In this document: positions 33,694 to 45,300 of the stretch, piece by piece
How the letters are laid out: the number at the start of each line of letters is the position of its first letter
How positions within the stretch are numbered: the first letter of the stretch is position 1
Source of the DNA: Terriglobia bacterium
GTDB taxonomy: Bacteria > Acidobacteriota > Terriglobia > Acidiferrales > UBA7541
Direction: 5' to 3'
DNA length: 64,000 bases
NCBI GenBank assembly: GCA_020072785.1
Contig: JAIQGG010000001.1
Coordinates: 620,001-684,000, forward strand
Position numbers and translations under genes: made by a program
The notes under the pieces: generated by a model
Seen by the model: the letters and a program-made list of their open reading frames with translations, nothing else
The model's database searches: none
Told to the model about the DNA's origin: nothing

Positions 33694-33722
33694 TTGCGGC
33701 ACCCCCTCGCCGGTGCGATAAT
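33694..33722 (+). promoter_or_regulatory. promoter of thiC
   Basis: TTGCGG (33694-33699), 17-bp spacer, GATAAT (33717-33722) with an extended TGC. Leader of about 60 nt; no THI-box (CTGAGA) is present in it or upstream. Confidence 0.6.
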
Positions 33723-33764
33723 TTGCATTCCACGCGGGGGCATGGCGGATGCGCCGACGTGTAG

Positions 33765-35231
<1,467 letters not shown>

Positions 35232-35393
35232 AGCTTTGCCGGGCTGCTGACGAAGCGCGAACGCAGGCTGCTGTAGCCAAAGCCTTGTCCAGACTATTCG
35301 CGTATGCGCGAGCGGATCGAGAAAGCCCGGCCTCCGAAGATGCCGGCTAAAGTTTTACCCCCAATGCCGGAAGCCAAACCGAACGACAATTGT

Positions 35394-36086
35394 ATGCGTG
35401 ACCGCGAAGCGGTCAACCTGCGCGAAGAGTTCAATCGCTGGGCCGAGGATGGGCGCGGCGAAGGCATGGAGCAGGACCATCTGCCGATCACGCTGCCGGT
35501 GCTGGAGAAGATGCGCCTCAGGGCGGCGGAAAACGTCCTGGATGTGGGCTGCGGGGCGGGGTGGCTGGCGCGGCGGCTGGCCAAGCTGGTTCCGGAAGGG
35601 CGCGTAGTAGGCATGGATATTTCGGATGAGATGGTGCGGCGGGCGCGGCGTGGTTCGCTGGAATACGAGAATCTGCTGTACGTGGTGGGGGAAGTGGGGG
35701 AGATTCCCTGGGAAGTGAATTTCTTTGCGCACGCGATTTCGGTGGAGTCGGCGTACTACTGGCCGGACCCTGCGGCGGGGCTGGGGGAGATCTTCCGGGT
35801 GCTGCAAGACGGGGGCGCGGCGTGGGTGCTCATCAACTACTACCGCGAAAACCCGCACTGTCATCAGTGGGCGAAGCATTATGAGGTGGCGACGCATCTG
35901 CTTTCGGGCGAGGAGTGGACGGAACATTTCCGGAATGCAGGCTTTGAGAATGTTGCGCATTCGCGGGTGGTGGATCCTTCGCCGACGCCGGAGGTGTATG
36001 GGGGGCGGTGGTTCCGGGATGCGGCGCAGTTGCGGGCGTTCAAGGCGGAAGGGGCGCTGCTGGTGCATGGGGTGAAGAAGGGCTGA
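35394..36086 (+). CDS. class I SAM-dependent methyltransferase
   Basis: The 230-residue reading from ATG 35394 has motif I VLDVGCGAGWLARRL, the acidic end of strand 2 in VVGMDISDEM, and motif post-I (HAISVESAYYWPDP, ALGEIFRVLQDGGAAWVLIN). It methylates an unidentified small molecule or lipid. A longer in-frame start (35304) exists. ATG 35394 lies right at a family A palindrome (35399-35415), which encodes the residues RDREAVN at the N-terminus, so the repeat may have supplied the present start. No ribosome site is obvious for either start. Confidence 0.8.
   Translation: MRDREAVNLREEFNRWAEDGRGEGMEQDHLPITLPVLEKMRLRAAENVLDVGCGAGWLARRLAKLVPEGRVVGMDISDEMVRRARRGSLEYENLLYVVGEVGEIPWEVNFFAHAISVESAYYWPDPAAGLGEIFRVLQDGGAAWVLINYYRENPHCHQWAKHYEVATHLLSGEEWTEHFRNAGFENVAHSRVVDPSPTPEVYGGRWFRDAAQLRAFKAEGALLVHGVKKG
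35399..35415 (-). repeat. 17-bp palindromic repeat (family A)
   Basis: TGACCGCGAAGCGGTCA, the inverse sense of the copies at 13658 and 24421. It encodes the start of the methyltransferase. Confidence 0.8.
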
Positions 36087-36127
36087 GCGGTCGCTAAGAA
36101 AATTGCGCATTGCACACAGGGGCAGGT

Positions 36128-36196
36128 GAGATCCTCTCCGGCGGGAACCGGAATCTCCGATCGTCCCGGTAAACGGCACCGGGACTCAGGATGACA
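36128..36196 (+). repeat. dispersed ~70-bp repeat (family B)
   Basis: Begins GAGATCC and ends AGGATGACA, with internal CCGGAATC and CGATCG. Closest relative at 47489-47555 shares these blocks; an inverted copy lies at 20169-20247. Confidence 0.75.
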
Positions 36197-36223
36197 GGTG
36201 TAGCGGAGTTCTTCAGTGGTTAG

Positions 36224-36400
36224 CTAGGATTTTTCCTCGCGGGATTTCCAATTTTCCCAATCAGTGAGGACGGCGCCGAGCATGGCGTGGCCGGCTTTGT
36301 GCGGCCAATGGGCGGGCTGTTTGCGCAGGTTGCGCTGGGAGAGCAGAGCGGGAAAGTACAGTAACCAGTTGTCGCAAGCCCGAAAAGGGAGGCTTTTATC
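36224..36400 (-). pseudogene. possible remnant of a minus-strand gene (glycosyltransferase-like tail)
   Basis: A frame on the minus strand ends LYFPALLSQRNLRKQPAHW, HKAGHAMLGAVL, DWENW, which reads like the basic, Trp-rich C-terminus of a membrane-associated glycosyltransferase. Upstream of about 36400 the frame turns into the antisense of the next gene and loses sense. It may be the leftover of a deleted gene or chance. The rest of the 36087-36506 gap holds only the family B repeat. Confidence 0.25.
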
Positions 36401-36506
36401 CGCATTCGAGCGCGTGCTAGGTTGGGGGAACGTTGCCCAAGTCTTCTTGACGCAGCCGGATGGAAAGACGAAAGCCGGGCCACAGGGCCAAGGCCGGGAG
36501 AGATCC

Positions 36507-37445
36507 ATGAGTGATCCTGGGCAAGGTTTCCAGGTGCTGGTGGTGGATGATTCGGTGGTCAGCCGCAAGCTGGTGGAGAATACGCTTTCGAACGGGCCGT
36601 ATACGCTGCTGTTCGCGAAGGACGGCCGCGAAGCGCTGGAGCTGTTCGCGCAGCATCTGCCGCACCTGGTGATCACGGACTGGATGATGCCCGACATCTC
36701 CGGGGTGGAGCTGTGCCGGAAGATCCGCGAGGAGTATCAGGGTTCCTACACTTACATCATCCTGCTCACCAGCGTGACGGAAAAAGAGAGCGTGGTACAG
36801 GGACTGAGCGCCGGGGCGGATGATTATCTCACCAAGCCATTTCATTCCGACGAATTGCTGGCACGCATCGGGGTGGGGCGGCGGATTACGCAACTGAACC
36901 GGGAGATCGCCGCGAAGAACATGCTGCTGGAAGAGATCGCGCATACCGATCCGTTGACGGGATTGCCGAACCGGCGGGCCATTGAAATGTGGGCGGACCG
37001 GCAATTGAAAGGGGCAGAACGGCACGGCTATCCGATGTGGGTGGTGCTGGCGGACCTGGATGCGTTCAAGCCGGTGAACGACACCTATGGGCATGAAGCC
37101 GGGGACCGGGTATTGCGGCGGTTTGCGGAAGTTCTGAGGGCCAACACGCGTGCGGCGGACATCTGCGGGCGAATGGGCGGAGACGAATTCATTCACGTGG
37201 CGAGCCATGCGGAGAAGGAGAATGTGGAGCGCGTGGTGGGGCGGCTGCGCGAGCAGATTGCGGCGCAAGAGTTCGTGTTCGGCGGAAAGAGCGTGTCGGT
37301 GACGGCGAGTTTTGGCGCGGCGGTGTGCCAGGGGAATCCTACGCCGGAGTTCGGCGCGCTGGTGGCGGCGGCGGATGAAGCGCTGTATGCGGCCAAACGC
37401 GCGGGCGGAAACCAGATGAAGCTGGTTACCCTGGAAGGCTCCTGA
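36507..37445 (+). CDS. PleD-like response regulator diguanylate cyclase
   Basis: ATG 36507 follows GGGAGAGA and gives 312 residues. A receiver domain (1-125) has the acidic pair in LVVDDS, the phospho-acceptor aspartate in LVITDWMMPD, the Thr/Ser (ILLTS) and the lysine in YLTKPF. A GGDEF domain (about 150-310) follows with HTDPLTGLPNRR, NDTYGHEAGDRVL and intact GRMGGDEFIH. RAAD five residues before GGDEF is a canonical inhibitory RxxD site. Phosphorylation would trigger c-di-GMP synthesis. No cognate kinase is adjacent. Confidence 0.94.
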   Translation: MSDPGQGFQVLVVDDSVVSRKLVENTLSNGPYTLLFAKDGREALELFAQHLPHLVITDWMMPDISGVELCRKIREEYQGSYTYIILLTSVTEKESVVQGLSAGADDYLTKPFHSDELLARIGVGRRITQLNREIAAKNMLLEEIAHTDPLTGLPNRRAIEMWADRQLKGAERHGYPMWVVLADLDAFKPVNDTYGHEAGDRVLRRFAEVLRANTRAADICGRMGGDEFIHVASHAEKENVERVVGRLREQIAAQEFVFGGKSVSVTASFGAAVCQGNPTPEFGALVAAADEALYAAKRAGGNQMKLVTLEGS

Positions 37446-37511
37446 AACGCTGCGGCGCGCCAGCACCGGTGAAAAGCGATACGGGCGTATCTGCGTAGTC
37501 CTTTCCATGCG

Positions 37512-37528
37512 TGACCGGGAAGCGGTCA
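37512..37528 (-). repeat. 17-bp palindromic repeat (family A, one mismatch)
   Basis: TGACCGGGAAGCGGTCA; like the copy at 35399 it is preceded by ATGCG and would encode the same RDREAVN peptide, but a stop follows shortly. Confidence 0.7.
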
Positions 37529-37572
37529 ACTTGCATTGATTTTTTCCACGAATAGATCCCGTCCGCGAGGAC

Positions 37573-37601
37573 TGGACTGGGTCCGGAGGGGGCGATATAC
37601 T
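37573..37601 (+). promoter_or_regulatory. promoter of nuoB
   Basis: TGGACT (37573-37578), 17-bp spacer, TATACT (37596-37601), leaving a leader of about 30 nt with GGGGGA before ATG 37640. Confidence 0.65.
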
Positions 37602-37639
37602 CGGCGCGCCGGGGCGCGCATTCCGGGGGAAAATATCCG

Positions 37640-38200
37640 ATGGGCCTCATCGATCAACGGTTCGAGAAGAATTTCATGATCACGTCGGTGGACTACGTCT
37701 TCAACTGGGCGCGAAAGAGCGCGATCTGGCCGCTGACGTTCGGGCTGGCGTGCTGCGCGATCGAGATGATTGCGGCGACGACGTCGCGGTTCGACATGGC
37801 GCGGTTCGGGGCGGAAGTGTTCCGGCCGTCGCCGCGGCAGGCGGACCTGATGATCGTGGCAGGGACGGTGACGCTGAAGATGGCGCCGGTGCTGAAGCGC
37901 GTGTGGGAGCAGATGCCGGACCCCAAGTGGTGCATCTCGATGGGGGCGTGCTCGAGCGTGGGCGGGCCGTTCAATGCCTATCCGGTGCTGCAGGGCGTGG
38001 ACCGGATCGTGCCGGTAGATGTGTACGTGGTGGGTTGTCCGCCGCGGCCGGAGGGGCTGTTCTACGCGCTGCTGAAGCTGCAGGACAAGATCGATCAGAT
38101 GTCTCTGGCGAAGAGGCCGACGGAAGTGCGCTTGCAACCAGGGATGGTGGAGGAGTTCAAGCGCGGGGTGATGGTGGCGCAGACGATGGAGCCGCGGTAA
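37640..38200 (+). CDS. nuoB: NADH-quinone oxidoreductase subunit B (orphan)
   Basis: The 186-residue protein has the N2-cluster ligands of the family: the tandem cysteines in GLACCAIEM, the cysteine in [10 protein letters not shown], and [11 protein letters not shown], with [11 protein letters not shown] between. NuoB carries the terminal 4Fe-4S cluster next to quinone in complex I. None of nuoA/C/D/E-N is adjacent: the neighbours are a c-di-GMP protein and a Rieske protein. Either complex I genes are scattered in this genome or this is an extra copy for another NiFe-hydrogenase-like complex. The own promoter supports stand-alone expression. Confidence 0.93.
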   Translation: MGLIDQRFEKNFMITSVDYVFNWARKSAIWPLTFGLACCAIEMIAATTSRFDMARFGAEVFRPSPRQADLMIVAGTVTLKMAPVLKRVWEQMPDPKWCISMGACSSVGGPFNAYPVLQGVDRIVPVDVYVVGCPPRPEGLFYALLKLQDKIDQMSLAKRPTEVRLQPGMVEEFKRGVMVAQTMEPR

Positions 38201-38304
38201 GCGAAATTCGAAGCGCGAAAATCGAAATACGAAAATCGGGAAGAATCTGCGCCTGGGAAGAGGGGATTGAGGCGAGGGGCGAGAAACCGGACTGAGGAGC
38301 GGGA

Positions 38305-38610
38305 ATGGGATTGCAGCGGGTGGCGAAGGTAGCGGAGATTCCGGCGGGGACGATCCGGGAGTTTCAGGTGGAGGGGAAGGCCATCGCCCTGGCGAATGTG
38401 GGCGGGAAATTCCACGCCATTAACAATTCGTGCCTGCACCGTGGGGGACCGCTGGGCGGGGGCGTACTGGAGGGGCAGGTGGTAACTTGCCCATGGCACG
38501 GGTGGCAGTTTGACGTGACCAGCGGGAAAGTCATGCAGAACCCCGCGGTGGGGGTGGACTGCTACTCCCTGGAGGTGCATGGGGAAGATATTTTCGTGAA
38601 TGTGGGATAA
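38305..38610 (+). CDS. small Rieske [2Fe-2S] ferredoxin
   Basis: The 101-residue protein has the two Rieske motifs in full: CLHRGGPL (CxH) and CPWHGWQFDV (CxxH), so it binds a 2Fe-2S cluster. It is of the soluble NirD/dioxygenase-ferredoxin size, with no membrane anchor. GAGGAGCGGG gives a good ribosome site before ATG 38305. It lies 104 nt after nuoB in the same direction, so co-transcription is plausible. It may be an electron carrier for an oxygenase or nitrite-reductase-type enzyme not present here. Confidence 0.9.
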   Translation: MGLQRVAKVAEIPAGTIREFQVEGKAIALANVGGKFHAINNSCLHRGGPLGGGVLEGQVVTCPWHGWQFDVTSGKVMQNPAVGVDCYSLEVHGEDIFVNVG

Positions 38611-38875
38611 AAAGGGTCTCCGCAGCTACCCGCCATTGAATTTTCTATCTATCTTAATATCAATAAGATGCGTTTAGTTAAGAGCAGTGTTTCAGGTTCC
38701 CAGTGGAGGCGCTTACCATTGCCGGTGGAGCGGCTGGGGAGGGACCAGACGGCCTGTGGGGGAGGGGCGATGTGTCAGATGGGGTGGGGCCGGGACTGAA
38801 TTTTCGGTCTAAACTGCACATTTCATTTCGCTTTTTTCGCTATCGCGTGTATATTGCGGCGGGAAAAAATCTGCG
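38611..38875 (+). other. AT-richer spacer with -10 box before the EVE gene
   Basis: No gene is supported. TATATT at 38850-38855 is a likely -10 box 20 nt before ATG 38876; there is no Shine-Dalgarno. The block at 38650-38680 (TTAATATCAATAAGATGCG) is unusually AT-rich for the window. Confidence 0.4.
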
Positions 38876-39334
38876 ATGGCTATGCCGACCGCGCAACGAC
38901 ACTATTGGATCTTCAGCGCTGATCCCCATTATTATCATTGGGATACGCTGTTCGTGAAGGGTAAGGAGATGTGGCATGGGGCGGGGTCCAAGGCCGACGC
39001 CAATCGCGCGCTGAAACAAGTGCGCAAGGGCGACCGCGTCCTGTGCTACCACGCGGCTCCGGAGCGCTCGATCTATTCGATCGCGGAAGTAACGCGGGAC
39101 CCGTATCCCGATCCGCACGACAGTAAGGGCAAGAACCTGGTGGCTGACCTGCGGGCGTTTGAGAGGCTGCCGCGGCAGGTGGCGCTGGCGGAGTTGCGGG
39201 CGAACCGGACGCTGCGCAAGGTGAAACTGCTGAAAAACGTGCGGCTGATCGTCTCTGCGATTACAGAAGAGGAGTACGTGGAAATCCTACGGATGGCGGG
39301 AGTGGTGGCGATGCCGGGGATCTCCATCTCCTGA
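38876..39334 (+). CDS. EVE/PUA-like domain protein
   Basis: The 152-residue product fits the EVE domain: HYWIFSADPHYYHWDTLFV at the start, WHGAGSKADANRALKQVRKG, the conserved DRVLCYHAA...SIYSIAEV strand pair, and VSAITEEEYVEILRMAGV at the end. EVE domains read modified nucleobases in DNA or RNA, and occur in restriction-like and RNA-modification contexts, but nothing of that kind is adjacent here. Start could also be ATG 38882. It appears to be monocistronic. Confidence 0.82.
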   Translation: MAMPTAQRHYWIFSADPHYYHWDTLFVKGKEMWHGAGSKADANRALKQVRKGDRVLCYHAAPERSIYSIAEVTRDPYPDPHDSKGKNLVADLRAFERLPRQVALAELRANRTLRKVKLLKNVRLIVSAITEEEYVEILRMAGVVAMPGISIS

Positions 39335-39532
39335 GGCGTTCTGCGCTGGGCTTCGCCGCGGCATTCGTGCGGGAGCGCCCCGCGTCCTGGAAGAGCACTT
39401 TACGTTCCCCGCCAAGCCTTGACCTGCGCAAGCGCGTATGCGCGATTCCGGGGTGAGCCGGGAATTCACGAGAACATTTTCAGTGCGGGGTACGTCCAAT
39501 CAACAGACAGGATTCCGGGCAGAGGTGTGGGC

Positions 39533-40873
39533 ATGAAGAAAAGCAGGGTGAGCAGGGCGCTATTGTTTCTGGTGGCGGTGGCGACGCTATGTGGAGCGGC
39601 GCGGGCACAGGAATTTCCGGTGGCCACGCGCACGCTGAAAAACGGAATGAAAGTGCTGGTGCAGCCGGACCACAGCATTCCCAATGTCTCGCTGTATATC
39701 TTCTACCGCATTGGGTCGCGCAACGAGCGGCCGGGGACGACGGGGCTGTCACATTTCTTCGAGCACATGATGTTCAACGGAGCGAAGAAATACGGGCCGG
39801 GCGAGCTGGACAAGGTGATGGAAGCGAACGGCGGGTCGAACAACGCGTACACGACGCGAGACGTGACCGTGTATCAGGACTGGTTTCCGCGCTCGGCGCT
39901 GGGGCTGATTTTTGATATTGAAGCGGACCGCATCCGGGACTTGAACTTCGATCCGGCAAAGATCAAGTCGGAGCGCGGGGTGGTGGCGTCGGAGCGGCGC
40001 ACGTCGGTGGACGCCAATAATTTCGGGGTGTTGGACGAGCAATTGTGGGCGACGGCGTTTCTGGCGCATCCCTACCAGTGGCCGGTGGTGGGGTGGATGT
40101 CCGACATCGAGCACTGGACGATGGAGGATCTGAAACACCATTTCGCGATGGGCTATTCGCCGAGCAACGCCACGATGGTGGTGACGGGGGATGTGACGCC
40201 GGAGGAGATTTTCGGGCTGTGCGAGAAAACGATCGAGCCGATTCCGGCACACGCGCCGCCGCCGCCGGTGACGACCACCGAGCCGGAGCAACTGGGGGAA
40301 CGGCGCGTGCTAGTACATAAATACGCGCAGCTACCAGTGGTGATGATCGGGTATCACGTGCCGCAGACGAGCAGCGCGGATTACTACGCGCTGACGGTGC
40401 TGCGCACGGTGCTGGCTTCGGGAGAGAGTTCGCGGCTGTACCAGCGGCTGGTGGACAAGGACCAGCTTGCGCTGGACGTGGCCATGATGCAGGAGCCGGC
40501 ATTCGATCCGACGCTGGCGGTGATCGTGGCGCAGCCGAAGCAGGGCGTGGACCCGGCAGCGGTGGAGAAGGCGGTCTACGAGGAGCTGGAGCGGACAAAG
40601 AGCGGGCTGATCAGCGACCAGGAGCTGGAGAAGGCCAAGAACATCCAGCTAGTGCGCTTTTACCAGCAGATGCGGACGATCAACGGGCGCGCGAACACCA
40701 TCGGAACGTATGAAGTATTCTTCGGGGACTACAAGAAGCTGTTTGACGCGGCGAAGAACTTTGCCGCGGTGACGAAAGAGGACGTGCAGCGCGCGGCGCG
40801 GACATATTTCGGGGAGAACAACCGGACGGTGGCGACGCTGATTCCGGAATCCGAGGAGAAGGCCAAGCCATGA
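39533..40873 (+). CDS. M16 family zinc metallopeptidase, catalytic subunit
   Basis: ATG 39533 gives 446 residues with a signal peptide (ALLFLVAVATLCGAARAQ). The inverted zinc motif HFFEHMMF (HxxEH) is present, with the downstream ligand glutamate region (DIEADRIRDL), and the second half repeats the fold (YHVPQTSSADYYALTVLRTVL). It would be a periplasmic insulinase-type protease of the M16B two-subunit class. Its stop overlaps the start of the next M16 gene (ATGA), so both subunits are made together. Confidence 0.93.
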   Translation: MKKSRVSRALLFLVAVATLCGAARAQEFPVATRTLKNGMKVLVQPDHSIPNVSLYIFYRIGSRNERPGTTGLSHFFEHMMFNGAKKYGPGELDKVMEANGGSNNAYTTRDVTVYQDWFPRSALGLIFDIEADRIRDLNFDPAKIKSERGVVASERRTSVDANNFGVLDEQLWATAFLAHPYQWPVVGWMSDIEHWTMEDLKHHFAMGYSPSNATMVVTGDVTPEEIFGLCEKTIEPIPAHAPPPPVTTTEPEQLGERRVLVHKYAQLPVVMIGYHVPQTSSADYYALTVLRTVLASGESSRLYQRLVDKDQLALDVAMMQEPAFDPTLAVIVAQPKQGVDPAAVEKAVYEELERTKSGLISDQELEKAKNIQLVRFYQQMRTINGRANTIGTYEVFFGDYKKLFDAAKNFAAVTKEDVQRAARTYFGENNRTVATLIPESEEKAKP

Positions 40874-42309
40874 GCCGCTCATCCATTTTCACGCGCTTTC
40901 TGGTCTCGACCGCACTGGCTCTGACGTTCGCCGCCGCCGCTCCGGCACAGTCGCTGCGCCTGCCGCCGCACGAGAAGGTGGTGCTGAAAAACGGACTGAC
41001 CGTGCTGCTGCTGGAGAAGCGCGGGGTGCCGATCGTGAGCTTCGTGGCGCTGGTGAAATCGGGGGCGACGGCGGACCCCGCGGGGCAGGAGGGACTGGCT
41101 GCGATCACCGCGGGGCTGCTGCGCAAGGGCACGAAGAGCCGCACGGCGCAGCAGTTTTCCGCGGACCTGGATTTCATCGGCGGGGAGTTCAGCGCGGACG
41201 CCGGCGAGGACTACACGAGGGTCTCCGCGGAATTTCTGACCAAGGACCTGGGGCGCGGGCTGGAGCTTTTCAGCGACGCGCTGCTGCATCCGGTTTTCCC
41301 GCAGGAGGAAGCGGACAAGCTGCTGCGGCAAAGCCTGGACGGGATCAAGGCGGCGAAGGACGATGCGCAGTCGGTGCTGACGGCGTATTACGACGGGTAT
41401 TTGTTCGGGGCACATCCGTATGCGCGGCCGGCGGGCGGGGACGAAGTGTCGCTGGAGCGGATCCGGCGCGAGGCGATCCTGCGTTTCTACGAGACGCAGT
41501 ACGCGCCGGGGAACACGATCCTGGCGGTGGCGGGAGATTTTTCGGCGGCGGAGATGCGCAAGCGCATCGAAGAGTCGCTGGGCGGGTGGGCGGCGAAGGC
41601 CGTGCCGGCGGCGGCGTTGCCCGCGGCGGCGCCGGCGAAGGGCAAGCGGCTGCTGCTGGTGGACAAGCCGGATTCGACGCAAACGTTTTTCGCCGTGGGG
41701 AACGTGGGGATTGCGCGGACGGATCCCGACCGCACGGCGATCCGGCTGGTCAATGCGATCTTCGGGGGGCGCTTCACGTCGCTGCTGAACGAGGAGCTGC
41801 GCGTGGAGTCCGGGCTGACCTACGGGGCGGTTTCGTATTTCGATTCGCGAAAGGCGCCCGGGCCGTTCCTGCTGTTCAGCTACACGCAGAACGCGACAAC
41901 GGTGCCGGCGCTGGACAAGGCGCTGGAGGTGCTGCGCAAGCTGCACCAGGACGGGGTGACGAAGGAACAGCTGGATTCGGCGCGGACGTACATCAAGGGG
42001 CAGTTTCCGCCGACGATCGAGACCTCCATGCAACTGGCCAGCCTGATTGCCTCGAACGAATTTTACGGGCTCACGGACAGCGAGGTGAACGAACTGGAGG
42101 CGCGGCTGGATGCGGTGACGCCGGAAGTGGCGCGGCAGGTGATCGCGAAGCATTTTCCGCTGGAGAATCTGGTGTTTGTGCTGATCGGGAAGGCGGCGGA
42201 GATTCGCCCGGCGGTGGAGAAATACGCGGGGCAGCGGGATGCGCGGGAGATTGCCGAGCCGGGGTTCTGGCCGCCGCCAGTGGGCGTCCCCGCGCCGGCG
42301 CCAAAGTAA
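40870..42309 (+). CDS. M16 family peptidase-like, non-catalytic subunit
   Basis: The 479-residue product has a signal peptide (TALALTFAAAAPAQ) and the M16 fold, but GLAAITAGLL stands where HxxEH should be, so it cannot bind zinc. The second half contains NAIFGGRFTSLLNEELR and GLTYGAVSYFD, the R...Y pair that supports substrate binding in the partner subunits of bacterial M16B proteases. With the overlapping upstream gene it forms a classical catalytic/regulatory heterodimer. The C-terminus ends with a proline-rich tail. Confidence 0.92.
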   Translation: MSRSSIFTRFLVSTALALTFAAAAPAQSLRLPPHEKVVLKNGLTVLLLEKRGVPIVSFVALVKSGATADPAGQEGLAAITAGLLRKGTKSRTAQQFSADLDFIGGEFSADAGEDYTRVSAEFLTKDLGRGLELFSDALLHPVFPQEEADKLLRQSLDGIKAAKDDAQSVLTAYYDGYLFGAHPYARPAGGDEVSLERIRREAILRFYETQYAPGNTILAVAGDFSAAEMRKRIEESLGGWAAKAVPAAALPAAAPAKGKRLLLVDKPDSTQTFFAVGNVGIARTDPDRTAIRLVNAIFGGRFTSLLNEELRVESGLTYGAVSYFDSRKAPGPFLLFSYTQNATTVPALDKALEVLRKLHQDGVTKEQLDSARTYIKGQFPPTIETSMQLASLIASNEFYGLTDSEVNELEARLDAVTPEVARQVIAKHFPLENLVFVLIGKAAEIRPAVEKYAGQRDAREIAEPGFWPPPVGVPAPAPK

Positions 42310-42379
42310 GCGGATTCTTTTCGGGCAGAAACAAATTTCGGGCAGACAAATTCAACGAGAAAAATCTGACGGAGGACCT

Positions 42380-45300
42380 ATGCGCGTTCGAGCCGGGAAA
42401 TATGGACTGGCGCTGTGCCTGACGGTGCTGCTCCTGGCGGCCGCGGCGGGCGCTGCGGAGGAAGCGCCGCTGCTGGTGCAGTCGCCCACGCTCAGCAGGA
42501 CCCAGATCGTTTTCGTCTTCGGCGGATATTTGTGGAGCGTGCCGCGGGAGGGCGGCGAGGCGCGGCAACTGACCACCGGCGGTCACGAGCGCCTGCCGGT
42601 CTTTTCCCCCGACGGCCGGTGGATCGCCTTCAGCGGGGACTACGACGGAAACACGGACGTTTATGTGATGCCCGCGGAGGGCGGCGAGCCGCGCCGGCTG
42701 ACCTGGCATCCGCAGGCGGACCTGGTGGCGGGCTGGACGCCCGACAGCAAGCGAATCCTGTTCCGCTCGGAGCGCGAAGCCTACGCCGATTTCAGCCGCT
42801 TGTACACTGTACCAGTGGGGGGCGGCCTGCCGGAGGTGCTGCCCATGTGGCGCGGGGAAGAGGCCTGGTATTCGCCGGACGGCTCGCGCCTGGCCTACGT
42901 GCCGAACATGCAGTGGCAGAAGGCATGGAAGCGCTACCGCGGCGGGCAGACAACGCCTGTTCATATCGTGCGGCTCAGCGATCTGGCGCTGGAAAAAATT
43001 CCGCGCGAGAACTCCAACGATAGCCATCCGGTGTGGATGGGCGATACGGTCTATTTTCTCTCCGACCGCGACGGTCCCGTGACGCTCTACGCCTACAACA
43101 CGAAGCGCCGGGAAGTGAAGCAGCTCATCCTCAACAACGGCTACGATTTCAAATCGCTCTCGGGAGGGCCGGACGCGCTGGTCTATGAGCAGTTTGGCGG
43201 AATCCATCTCTACGATCCGGCCAGCGGGAAATCACGGAAGGTGATGATCCGGATTTCCGGCGATCTTCCGGCCACGCGCCCGCAGTACCGGAAAGTGGTG
43301 GAAAAGATTGCCGCCGCGGGGATCTCGCCGACGGGCGCGCGGGCGGTCTTCGAAGCCAACGGGGAGATCCTGACGGCGCCCGCCGAGAAGGGCGACGTGC
43401 GCAACCTTACGCGGACCACGGGCATTGCCGAACGCGACCCGGCGTGGTCGCCGGACGGTAAATGGATCGCCTATTTCTCCGATGAATCGGGCGAATACGC
43501 GCTGCACCTGGCCGATCCGGGCGGACTCGGGCCGGTCCGCAAGATCGAACTGGGCCGTCCGCCGTCGTTCTTCTACAGCCCGCTGTGGTCGCCGGACAGC
43601 AAGAAGATCGCCGTGCAGGACAAGCGCCTGAATCTGTGGATCGTGGACGTGGAAAAAGGAAGCCTGAGCAAGGCGGACACGGACCGCTACGAGGAGCCCG
43701 AGCGCGGCCTGGATCCCTCCTGGTCGCCGGACAGCAAATGGCTGGCCTACACCAAGCTCCTGATGAATCACCTGCGGGCGGTCTTCGTTTATTCGCTGGA
43801 GAGCGGGAAGAGCGTGCAGGTGACGGACGGGCTGAGCGACGCGCGATTCGCGGTTTTCGACAAGGGAGGGAAGTACCTGTTCTTCACGGCCAGCACGGAT
43901 GTGGGGCTGTCGGCGGGCTGGCTGGACCTGTCGAGCTACCAGCACCCCATCAGCCGAAACGTTTATGCCGTGGTGCTGAAGAAGGGCGATCCCTCTCCCG
44001 TCGAGCCGCAGAGCGACGAGGAAAAGGCCAAGGGAACGGAGAAGAAAGACGAGAAGAAGGACGAGAAGAAGGACGAGAAGACGGAAGAAGCGGTGAAAGT
44101 CGTGATGGACCTCGAGGGCCTCGGGCAGCGCATCGTGGCGCTGCCGGTCCGTGCGGCGAACTACACGGGCCTGGAGGCCGGCAAGGCGGGGGTTCTGTTT
44201 CTTGGCGAGGTGCCTTCGGTGCCCAGCTTCGAGGCTCTGAACGGCCCGGCGAGCATCACCGTGTCGAAGTTCGACTTGAGTACGCGCAAGACGGAGCCGT
44301 TCCTGAGCGGTGCGGCGGCCTTCCACGTTTCCGCGAACGGCGAAAAGGCGCTCTTCCGGCAGGGGAAGGGATGGTTCATCGCGGGCACGGCGGCGGCGCC
44401 CAAGGCGGGTGAAGGAGCGTTGAACCTGGCGGAGATGGAAGTCTACGTGGACCCCCGCGCGGAGTGGAGCCAGATGTATCACGAGGTGTGGCGCATCCAG
44501 CGCGATTTTCTCTACGACCCCAATTATCACGGGCTGAACCTGATCGCCGCGGAAAAGATATACGCTCCCTTCCTGCAGGGAGCCGGCGGGCGCGCGGACC
44601 TCAATTATCTCTTCGAGGAAATGCTCGGGGAGCTCACGATCGGACACATGTTCATCCGCGGCGGAGCAATGCCGGAAGCGAAGAAAGTGAAAGGCGGCCT
44701 ACTGGGAGCGGACTACCGGGTCGAGAACGGGCGCTTCCGCTTGGTGCGCATCTACAACGGGGAGAACTGGAACCCGGACCTGCGCGCGCCTCTGACGCAG
44801 CCCGGAGTGGACGTGCGGACCGGCGAGTACCTGCTGGAAGTGAACGGCGTGGACGTGCGCCCCACCGCGGAGGTGCACCGCTACTTTGAAAATACCGCGG
44901 GGAAGCAGATCCGCATCAAGGTCGGGCCGTCTCCCGATGGCAAGGACGCGCGCGAGATGACTGTCGTACCGGTGGAGGACGAGTTTGGCCTGCGCAACCG
45001 CGCCTGGGAGGAAGACAACCGCCGGAAGGTGGAGGAGATGAGCGGGGGCAAGGTGGCCTATGTGCACGTGCCGGATACGGCGGAGGGGGGGTACCTGAAC
45101 TTCAACCGCTTCTACTTCTCCCAGGTTGGCAAGCAGGCAGTGGTGATTGACGAGCGCTACAACCACGGCGGAGAGATCGCCGATTACATCATAGACCTGC
45201 TCAAGCGCTCGCTGCGCAACTGCAGCGTGACGCGCGAGGGGGAGAACTTCTGCTCGCCCCTCGAACAGATTTACGGCCCCAAGACCATGATCATCAACGA

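Noticed and set aside
39400-39450. TTGACC-based promoter for the M16 gene
   Set aside because: The hexamer at 17 bp (GCGATT) is a poor -10 and no other box fits.
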